This document shows positions 6,869 through 11,849 of a stretch of DNA of 20,513 nt, piece after piece. The notes under the pieces were generated by a model. It was not told the origin of the DNA and made no database searches. It worked only from the letters and a program-made list of their open reading frames with translations. Source of the stretch: a virus; IMG/VR virus record IMGVR_UViG_3300037493_001351, positions 1 through 20,513 of that record; one strand, given 5' to 3'. How positions within the stretch are numbered: the first letter of the stretch is position 1; each line of letters begins with the position of its first letter. The translations under genes were made by a program, and so were the position numbers.

Positions 6869-7004
6869 TGTTGACATTAAAAAATTTACACCCCTACCAA
6901 CAGCGCCTAGTGCAGGAGAGCAAGACTCAGCCTCACATGGGACTGCTGATGGACATGGGACTGGGCAAGACGATAACGGCCCTGACAATACTCAGCCAAA
7001 TTGA
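6756..7004 (+). CDS. possible overlapping small protein with strong ribosome-binding site
   Basis: ATG 6756 is preceded by AAAGGAGGT at about 6742-6750, among the best ribosome-binding sites in the window, with 5- to 8-base spacing. The first 45 codons read like a real small protein (PTSLAPRVIALLTTLQQGKE, then a short acidic segment). After 6868 the frame overlaps the SNF2 helicase and becomes rich in Gly, Asp, Ser and Thr. In its first part it overlaps the doubtful tail of the HNH gene. Either this is a genuine gene with a 137-base overlap into the helicase, or the original stop was lost. No family is recognised. The upstream signal is the main support. Confidence 0.4.
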   Translation: MEVHDRPQSATLQIPTSLAPRVIALLTTLQQGKEQATDVDIKKFTPLPTAPSAGEQDSASHGTADGHGTGQDDNGPDNTQPN

Positions 7005-8205
7005 GGGCAAGACGCTGATCATTGGGCCAAAGGCCGTCGTTAAAAATGTTTGGAAACAGGAGGCACAAAATTGGACGCACACCGAGAAGATGAAGTTTGC
7101 CCTCATTGTGGGAAGCCCACAGGAGAGGTTGAAAGCGTTGCAGAGCGATTCGGACGTGTATTTGACCAACGTCGAAAACGTGGTTTGGGTGTTCGAGCAA
7201 GCCTCATTGCCGCGTTGGCAGACATTAGTGATCGACGAGTCGAGCAGGTTCAAAAACCCGTCGTCAAAACGGTGGAAGACGTTGAAAGGGCATTTGAAGA
7301 ATTTCGAGCACAGATACATACTTACAGGAACACCGACCCCGAAGTCGTACCTAGACCTTTGGACCCAAGTCGGCATATTGGATTTGGGCCAACGACTAGG
7401 GAAATCGATGACTTCCTACAAAGAGAAGTTCTTCGAGCCAGACACCCGAGATCGTAGGACCGGCATGGTCTGGAGTTGGAAGTTAAAGCCCAACGCCAAG
7501 GAACAGATTGACGCCCTGATTGGGGACATTTGTGTGTCCCTGCGCAAGGAAGACTACCTGACCATGCCACAACGTCAGGACATTGTGCACACCATCGAAT
7601 GGGAGAAGCAGGCCAAACAGGCCTACAACACCATGCGCAAGGAAATGGTTGTCGAGGTGGAAGAGGAGACACTGACCGCGGCGTCGGCCGGTGTGCTCAC
7701 GGGCAAGCTACTGCAAATGACCGCAGGGTCCATTTATTCTGAAACCAAAGAGGTGGTGCACATCCACGACACCAAACTGGAATACCTGACCGACATGTTG
7801 GACGACACGCCCACAATCGTGTTCTATAACTTCAAACACAGCCTAAAACGGCTTCAGGGCGTTTTTCCTGACGCGGTGCTACTCAGCCCTGACGACGATA
7901 AAACAATCGCCCTATGGCGCTCTGGTAAGGTCCCAGTGCTACTTTGCCACCCTAAAAGCGTGGGAATTGGCCTGAACCTGCAGTGCAACGTGGGTGACAC
8001 GGCACAAATCGTTTGGTTTGACCTGCCATGGTCCAGTGAAGACTACTTACAAGCCAACGCGCGCCTGTTTAGACAGGGGCAAGAAAAGCCTGTAATTATT
8101 CACCACCTGACCATGCAGAAAAGTATTGACAGTCAGGTCATGGACGTGCTAGAAGGGAAGATCGACATGCAAAACGCGTTAATGAACGCGCTCAAACTTC
8201 AATGA
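6868..8205 (+). CDS. SNF2-type DEAD-like helicase/translocase
   Basis: This 445-residue SF2 ATPase of the SNF2 type is a standard member of phage replication modules with primase and VRR-NUC. Motifs seen: a Q-motif-like LHPYQQ (8-13); Walker A DMGLGKT (29-35); IIGP motif Ia; Walker B VIDESSRFKN with DESS at 123-126 in place of DEAH, usual for phage members; TGTP (153-156). The second RecA lobe has IVFYNF, GIGLNLQ (motif V) and QANARLFRQGQ (395-405, motif VI Arg residues). Length is typical of phage SNF2 proteins with no extra DNA-binding domain. The start ATG 6868 overlaps the HNH stop. It probably moves along duplex DNA to remodel forks or joints; the precise job is unknown. Confidence 0.92.
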   Translation: MLTLKNLHPYQQRLVQESKTQPHMGLLMDMGLGKTITALTILSQIEGKTLIIGPKAVVKNVWKQEAQNWTHTEKMKFALIVGSPQERLKALQSDSDVYLTNVENVVWVFEQASLPRWQTLVIDESSRFKNPSSKRWKTLKGHLKNFEHRYILTGTPTPKSYLDLWTQVGILDLGQRLGKSMTSYKEKFFEPDTRDRRTGMVWSWKLKPNAKEQIDALIGDICVSLRKEDYLTMPQRQDIVHTIEWEKQAKQAYNTMRKEMVVEVEEETLTAASAGVLTGKLLQMTAGSIYSETKEVVHIHDTKLEYLTDMLDDTPTIVFYNFKHSLKRLQGVFPDAVLLSPDDDKTIALWRSGKVPVLLCHPKSVGIGLNLQCNVGDTAQIVWFDLPWSSEDYLQANARLFRQGQEKPVIIHHLTMQKSIDSQVMDVLEGKIDMQNALMNALKLQ

Positions 8206-8495
8206 TCAAAGTAAACGCCACCATCCGCAGGCTTTCAGACGAAGAACCGGACCCTCTTGAGCACGAGGATTCGTCCTCCGAACCTACAACCGGCGCAGGG
8301 TGGGCGCCGTGGGGTCCAGACACCATCCAAGACGTGTACAACGTCGTGGCTGAGAAGCTGTCCCCACAACAGAGGGAAATCATTGAGGCGCACCTGTCAG
8401 GGTATAACTACCATGATCTGGCAGTGACCCAAAAGTATTGGCGGTATCATTTTGCGGCGGCGGTTGCTAAAATACGAAAGGAGTTAAAATTGTGA
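8202..8495 (+). CDS. sigma-70 region 4-like helix-turn-helix protein
   Basis: This 97-residue protein starts at ATG 8202, overlapping the helicase stop. The first 30 residues are acidic and probably disordered. Then GWAPWGPDTIQDVYNVV leads to a helical region LSPQQREIIEAHLSGYNYHDLAV and KYWRYHFAAAVAKIRKEL. L-x-x-x-Q-R-x-I-x-x-x-x-L-x-G-x-x-x-x-D-L-A-V, followed by a basic recognition helix, is the layout of sigma region 4 and related HTH proteins. It may be a phage transcription regulator or a terminase/packaging accessory; it lies two small genes before the small terminase. Its stop overlaps a GTG start downstream. HTH class is inferred from the pattern. Confidence 0.65.
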   Translation: MIKVNATIRRLSDEEPDPLEHEDSSSEPTTGAGWAPWGPDTIQDVYNVVAEKLSPQQREIIEAHLSGYNYHDLAVTQKYWRYHFAAAVAKIRKELKL

Positions 8496-8686
8496 ACGGA
8501 TACATCGTGGAGTATGTCAAGCAAGGATGGCCTACAATAGACATTCAGGTTGACGCCAAGCACCCCATGTTCGAGAAAGATCAAGACGTGCTGTCAATAT
8601 GGCACTTTGAGAACGAAGACGAACGTGATTTCATATTGCGGGATTTACGCAAGTTTCGAGAACAGCAAACAAAAGGATTAGCATAA
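8492..8686 (+). CDS. small hypothetical protein (GTG start)
   Basis: GTG 8492 overlaps the previous stop (GTGA), with AAAGGAG at 8477-8483 and 8-base spacing. The 64-residue product reads GYIVEYVKQGWPTIDIQVDA, then FEKDQDVLSIWHFENEDERD and a charged helix LRDLRKFREQQ. It looks like a small alpha/beta protein with an acidic middle. No known family, membrane segment or Cys motif is apparent. Tight coupling to neighbours (its TAA shares a base with the next ATG) suggests co-translation with the sigma-like gene. Confidence 0.65.
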   Translation: MNGYIVEYVKQGWPTIDIQVDAKHPMFEKDQDVLSIWHFENEDERDFILRDLRKFREQQTKGLA

Positions 8687-8877
8687 TGGCAAATGAAGCA
8701 ACAAATTTATTAACGTCTTTGGGCGTGAAACCAAAAGAGCAACGCATTCAGGAAATGGCCGGAGCGGTGACAAGATTGGTGGTAAACGAGGCATTACGCG
8801 AGGCAAAGGCCCGTGCGCAGGTGCGAGACTCAAATACTCAGGCGCAGAAGGTCGAAAAACCCTCTCAAAATGGGTAA
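8686..8877 (+). CDS. small hypothetical helical protein
   Basis: ATG 8686 shares a base with the previous TAA and has AAAGGA about 9 bases upstream. The 63-residue product opens MANEATNLLTSLGVKPKEQR, then a helix AGAVTRLVVNEALREAKARA, and a polar tail. It is small, soluble and charged, with no recognised domain. Its end marks the close of the plus-strand coupled cluster that started at 3414; the next gene is 49 bases away across a hairpin. Confidence 0.6.
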   Translation: MANEATNLLTSLGVKPKEQRIQEMAGAVTRLVVNEALREAKARAQVRDSNTQAQKVEKPSQNG

Positions 8878-8889
8878 TTCTATATAGGA

Positions 8890-8908
8890 AAGGCCTTTTT
8901 TAGGCCTT
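8890..8908 (+). other. hairpin in leader of small terminase gene
   Basis: AAGGCC at 8890-8895 and GGCCTT at 8903-8908 form a 6-bp stem with loop TTTTTTA. There is no U-run after the stem on either strand, so it is not a standard terminator. It lies between TATATA (8881-8886), a possible -10, and the terminase start. It may protect or pace the transcript; function is not proved. Confidence 0.4.
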
Positions 8909-8926
8909 GAATATAAGGTATACACC

Positions 8927-9316
8927 ATGGCAACGAAATCCAAATACGAGTTTAAACCGGAGATGTGCGACCAACTGATAGAGTTGGGCAAGGTAGGCGC
9001 GTCCCAAAAAATGATGTTTGCAAGCGTCGGAATTAGTTCCGCGGCCGCGCAGACGTTTAAGAAAAACCACCCAGAGTTTGCTGAAGCACTGGACATGGCT
9101 ATTACCCACTCACAAGCTTACTGGGAAACCCAGTTGCTTGCTAACGTGGAGAACAAGGCATTTAACAGCAGGGTGGCTGAGATAGCGTTGAGGGGTCAAT
9201 TCCCCTCTGACTATCGCGACGACAAGAGCAGTAAGCTTGAAGTCAAGGCGGACGTCGTGTTGGATTTTTCTGGTGCAGTTACCGATTTGATCACGGCGCT
9301 CAAAAAAGCGGCGTGA
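8927..9316 (+). CDS. probable terminase small subunit
   Basis: This 129-residue protein starts at ATG 8927 with AAGG at 8915-8918. The order is an HTH-like N-terminal region (YEFKPEMCDQLIELGKVGAS and a following MFASVGIS), then HPEFAEALDMAITHSQAYWE, ENKAFNSRVAEIALRG and QFPSDYRDD. It closes with an oligomerisation-type helix (DFSGAVTDLITALKKA). HPEFAEAL...HSQAYWE and FNSRVAEIALRGQFPxDYR are segments I associate with small terminase subunits of phages of Gram-negative hosts, which bind DNA and load the large packaging ATPase. No large terminase is visible in this window. It is the last gene before a terminator (9356-9376). Moderately sure. Confidence 0.7.
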   Translation: MATKSKYEFKPEMCDQLIELGKVGASQKMMFASVGISSAAAQTFKKNHPEFAEALDMAITHSQAYWETQLLANVENKAFNSRVAEIALRGQFPSDYRDDKSSKLEVKADVVLDFSGAVTDLITALKKAA

Positions 9317-9322
9317 CAATAC

Positions 9323-9348
9323 GTCGGTACTTAGCAATAAGTTCCGAC
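9323..9348 (+). promoter_or_regulatory. near-perfect 10-bp inverted repeat (possible operator or RNA hairpin)
   Basis: GTCGGTACTT at 9323-9332 and AAGTTCCGAC at 9339-9348 are inverted copies with a single T:T mismatch and a 6-base loop (AGCAAT). It lies just downstream of the terminase stop and 7 bases before the terminator. It could be an operator, an mRNA 3' stem, or part of a double terminator. There is no U-run after it. Confidence 0.45.
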
Positions 9349-9355
9349 ATTTCGT

Positions 9356-9376
9356 AAGCCCCGAGAGGGGCTTTTT
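9356..9376 (+). terminator. rho-independent terminator after small terminase
   Basis: AAGCCCC (9356-9362), GAGA loop, GGGGCTT (9367-9373), then three further T (9374-9376). The 7-bp GC-rich stem has a tight tetraloop and a run of five T that begins inside it. It closes the plus-strand unit ending with the small terminase. Confidence 0.85.
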
Positions 9377-9400
9377 CACCTTTGCATAAAGGAGAGCATC

Positions 9401-10522
9401 ATCGCTACACATGCACTACTCAGTGCCTCAGGGTCCAAACGATGGATGTCTTGTACACCCAGCGCGCGACTAGAGGCGTCACTCCCCGAACCTAAACGAA
9501 AAGCCGGCGCGTTCGACTTCAGCCAAGAGGGCACCACAGCCCACACCATGGCAGAGGCCAAGCTACGCCGGCATTTTGGACAGATGACGGCCAAGGAGTA
9601 CAACGAGGCAATTGCAGAGGTCAAGGCAACACCCTACTACGACGAAGACTTTGAGGCGCACGTGGACAACTACGTGCTCTACGTTCGTTCGCAAATTGGT
9701 GAGGGGGATATCCCTTACTTTGAGCAACGGGTGGACTTCAGCGAGTGGGTGCCTGACGGCTTCGGCACAGCCGACGTGGTCATAATGAGCGAGAACAAGG
9801 TTCGAGTAATCGACCTAAAATTCGGCAAGGGGGTGCCGGTGGACGCCGCGGACAACCCGCAACTGAGGCTGTACGGCCTTGGTGGTTGGTACAAGTACAA
9901 GGATGAACACCCAAACATCACCCACGTTGAATACACCATTCACCAACCCCGACTGGACAGCATCACCACCGAAACGGTGACGCTAGAAAGTTTGCAAGAC
10001 TGGGCCGTGCATGTAGTAAAACCCAAGGCTAAAAAGGCACACGCCGGCCAAGGGGAGTTCATGGCAGGAAGCCACTGTCAATTCTGCAGGGCCAAGTCAC
10101 AGTGCAGGGCCCGAGCAGACTTTAACAACGTGGCCGCGGCGGCCGATTTCAAGGCGCCAGCGCTCCTGTCAGAAACCGAGTTGATAAAGATACTCTCAGA
10201 CGCGGCTAAGACACGCAAGTGGCTTTCCGATGTTGAAGATTACATGTTGACACAGGCGACGGACCATGGCATAGTGCCTACAGGTTACGAGTTGGGGCAG
10301 ACAAGCACAAACCGTAAAATAGAGGCGCAAGAGGATGCGGCGAAAAAGTTGCAGAAAGCAGGTTTTGATGATATATTCACAACACCTGCATTAAAATCTG
10401 TGGCACAATTGGAAAAGCAAGTGGGCAAGGGGCACCTCCAAGATATTCTTGGTGACCTGATTGTCAAACCTGCCGGCGAGCCCAAGTTGGTCCCGTCAAA
10501 AGCCAGAGAAGATTTTGCGTAA
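9401..10522 (+). CDS. DUF2800 / Cas4-like PD-(D/E)XK nuclease, apparent ATC start
   Basis: The conserved N-terminus of this family, HALLSASGSKRW, is encoded at 9410-9445, upstream of the first in-frame ATG (9446). No ATG, GTG or TTG precedes it. The best start is ATC 9401, six bases after AAAGGAG (9388-9394), giving 373 residues that begin with the typical x-A-T-H-A-L-L-S. Later motifs: EGTTAH; GTAD (D125); VIDLKFGKG (D138, K140); QLRLYGLG (Q154). These are the PD-(D/E)XK set. Four cysteines, C18 plus C226, C229 and C235, match the Cas4/AddB-type iron-sulfur pattern. The enzyme likely processes DNA ends in phage recombination together with the DUF2815 protein that follows. If ATC is not used, translation would begin at ATG 9446, losing the HALLSASGS motif. 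Confidence 0.85.
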   Translation: MATHALLSASGSKRWMSCTPSARLEASLPEPKRKAGAFDFSQEGTTAHTMAEAKLRRHFGQMTAKEYNEAIAEVKATPYYDEDFEAHVDNYVLYVRSQIGEGDIPYFEQRVDFSEWVPDGFGTADVVIMSENKVRVIDLKFGKGVPVDAADNPQLRLYGLGGWYKYKDEHPNITHVEYTIHQPRLDSITTETVTLESLQDWAVHVVKPKAKKAHAGQGEFMAGSHCQFCRAKSQCRARADFNNVAAAADFKAPALLSETELIKILSDAAKTRKWLSDVEDYMLTQATDHGIVPTGYELGQTSTNRKIEAQEDAAKKLQKAGFDDIFTTPALKSVAQLEKQVGKGHLQDILGDLIVKPAGEPKLVPSKAREDFA

Positions 10523-10532
10523 GTAGGGTATT

Positions 10533-10558
10533 GAGAGCCGCCCTTTTTAAAGGCTCTC
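10533..10558 (+). other. intergenic hairpin
   Basis: GAGAGCC (10533-10539) pairs with GGCTCTC (10552-10558) over a 12-base loop containing TTTTT. No U-run follows, so termination is doubtful. It could define an mRNA end or stabilise the DUF2815 message. Confidence 0.45.
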
Positions 10559-10559
10559 G

Positions 10560-10590
10560 AACAAGCTAACAAGCTAACAAGCTAACAAGG
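10560..10590 (+). repeat. 8-bp tandem repeat leading into the ribosome-binding site
   Basis: AACAAGCT occurs three times in a row (10560-10583), followed by a partial copy AACAAGG (10584-10590) that merges into the AAGGAG Shine-Dalgarno site of the DUF2815 gene. Slippage would change the spacing between the upstream hairpin and the ribosome-binding site, not the start spacing itself. Confidence 0.8.
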
Positions 10591-10598
10591 AGACCAAG

Positions 10599-11114
10599 AT
10601 GGTCAAAGTAGTTGAAAAAGTGGTTACCAATAAAGTTCGTTTTTCTTTTGTACACGTGTTCAAAGCCGTTGCAATGGAAGAGGGAATGACACCCAAGTTT
10701 TCTGTGTCAATCATTATTGACAAGAAAGACAAGGAAACAATTGACAAAATTAACGCGGCTTTTGAAAGAGCTAAAGTGGCAAACGCTTCAGTTTTTGGTG
10801 GAGCAATCCCTAAAAACCTCAAGGGTGGTTTGCGTGACGGCGACACGGAGAAGGACGATCCTGCGTACGCAAATTCGTATTTCATCAACGCCAACACTCA
10901 CCAAAGGCCCGGCGTTGTGGACGCTGATTTGAACCCAATCCTTGACCCAGATGAGGTGTATTCCGGTTGCTACGGCAGGGCGTCTTTGACATTCTACGCA
11001 TACAACCAACAGGGCTCCAAGGGCATTGCCTGCGGTTTGAACCACTTGCAAAAGTTGGAAGATGGCGAGCGTTTGGGCGGTAGTTCTTCCGCCGCTTCGG
11101 ACTTCGCGGTCTAA
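10599..11114 (+). CDS. DUF2815 family single-stranded DNA-binding protein
   Basis: This 171-residue protein starts at ATG 10599 with AAGGAG at 10587-10592. The sequence shows RFSFVHVFKA near the N-terminus, KFSVSIIIDKKDKETI, a Lys-Glu-rich helix, DGDTEKDDPAYANSYFINAN, RPGVVD, DEVYSGCYGRASLTFYAYNQ and GIACGLNHLQKLEDGERLGG. This matches DUF2815, a phage family found beside DUF2800 and PolA and regarded as an OB-fold-like ssDNA-binding protein. The gene carries an acidic tail (SSSAASDF), as many ssDNA-binding proteins do. Likely role: coat ssDNA for the polymerase and recombination nuclease. It is followed by a terminator. Functional assignment rests on family knowledge. Confidence 0.88.
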   Translation: MVKVVEKVVTNKVRFSFVHVFKAVAMEEGMTPKFSVSIIIDKKDKETIDKINAAFERAKVANASVFGGAIPKNLKGGLRDGDTEKDDPAYANSYFINANTHQRPGVVDADLNPILDPDEVYSGCYGRASLTFYAYNQQGSKGIACGLNHLQKLEDGERLGGSSSAASDFAV

Positions 11115-11120
11115 GTAGGT

Positions 11121-11146
11121 TGGGGGCCTCGGCCCCCATTTTGTTT
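11121..11146 (+). terminator. rho-independent terminator after DUF2815 gene
   Basis: GGGGGC (11122-11127), CTCG loop, GCCCCC (11132-11137), followed by ATTTTGTTT. A strong 6-bp GC stem with a U-rich tail. A TATACT at 11149-11154 just after it could be a -10 for the next gene, though I see no -35. Confidence 0.8.
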
Positions 11147-11165
11147 AATATACTGAACATTTATT

Positions 11166-11348
11166 ATGATCAAACTTGAATTTTCTGTGGACGAAGTTAA
11201 CCACATTTTGATGTTGTTGGGCAAGCTTCCCTTTGCTGACGTGAACATGACCATCATGGCCATCGTTGACCAAGGACGCCCACAAGCAGAAGCTTTGGAA
11301 GCCGCGAAAGCCGCTGAAGAAGTAAAAGAACCAACAGCAGAAGAATAA
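11166..11348 (+). CDS. small hypothetical phage protein, 60 residues
   Basis: ATG 11166 has no visible Shine-Dalgarno site; it follows a terminator and an A/T-rich stretch. The protein reads MIKLEFSVDEVNHILMLLGK, then LPFADVNMTIMAIVDQGRPQ, and a Glu/Ala-rich helical tail. The first part (hydrophobic strand, V-D-E-V-N, I-L...LG.LPF..V) is a pattern common in small phage proteins without known function. It lies between two terminators, so it is effectively its own unit. If TATACT at 11149-11154 is a -10, the message would have almost no leader. Confidence 0.7.
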   Translation: MIKLEFSVDEVNHILMLLGKLPFADVNMTIMAIVDQGRPQAEALEAAKAAEEVKEPTAEE

Positions 11349-11365
11349 ACGCTGTTGCACCCGAC

Positions 11366-11392
11366 GCCCACCCTCACGCGTGGGCTTTTTTT
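11366..11392 (+). terminator. rho-independent terminator before GIY-YIG gene
   Basis: GCCCAC (11366-11371), an 8-base loop, GTGGGC (11380-11385), then seven T (11386-11392). A textbook terminator that separates the small gene from the GIY-YIG gene. Confidence 0.88.
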
Positions 11393-11414
11393 GTCTCTAA
11401 AATTTATCACCACC

Positions 11415-11849
11415 ATGCATAAAAACAAAGATGTTTATTACATTTATGTACATAAAGATCCACCAACACAAACAACAAAATACATTGGCATAGGCCAGCT
11501 AGACCGCGCGTGGAACGTGCGAAAATCGCACCGAAAAGAATCTCATGTTGAATGGGTTCAAACTCTTTGTAATGAAGGTTATACGCTGTCAGATATTGTT
11601 GAAATAACACATAAACAGCTATCTAAACAAGAAGCACTACAAATTGAAAGTGCTTTGATTAAAGATCAAAAACCAGAATTCAATGAGCTTAGTAACCCTG
11701 ACCATTGGAACAGGGGAAGATCTTATGACAAATCAATTGCGGAGTTTGCAAAAACGCTCCATGAAATGGGTTATGGATATATCAGAATTGCTTTCTTGAT
11801 AGGAAGCGAAAGTCACATGTTAGCAAAAAGGATGGTAAAAAATGGTTAA
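11415..11849 (+). CDS. GIY-YIG endonuclease (putative homing nuclease)
   Basis: I use ATG 11415; a TTG in frame at 11355 lies before the terminator stem and is not credible. The 144-residue protein has YYIYVH (GIY strand), KYIGIG (YIG strand), a conserved Arg in RAWNVRKSHRK, HVEWVQTL, and ALQIESALIKDQKPEFNELS with the catalytic-type Glu and closing Asn. This is a full GIY-YIG core. The last 40 residues (KSIAEFAKTLHEMGYGYIRI) look like a short helix-turn-helix for DNA binding. The gene is visibly richer in A/T than its neighbours and has no good ribosome-binding site. It sits immediately upstream of, and overlaps by 8 bases, the reductase gene, a classic target of phage homing nucleases. Confidence 0.8.
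   Translation: MHKNKDVYYIYVHKDPPTQTTKYIGIGQLDRAWNVRKSHRKESHVEWVQTLCNEGYTLSDIVEITHKQLSKQEALQIESALIKDQKPEFNELSNPDHWNRGRSYDKSIAEFAKTLHEMGYGYIRIAFLIGSESHMLAKRMVKNG

Noticed and set aside
8881-8926. Full promoter for the small terminase gene
   Set aside because: TATATA and TATAAG are possible -10 boxes, but no -35 at suitable spacing is visible, so only the hairpin is listed.
11355-11414. TTG start at 11355 for the GIY-YIG gene
   Set aside because: The extra codons run through the terminator stem and U-run; ATG 11415 starts right before the GIY strand.
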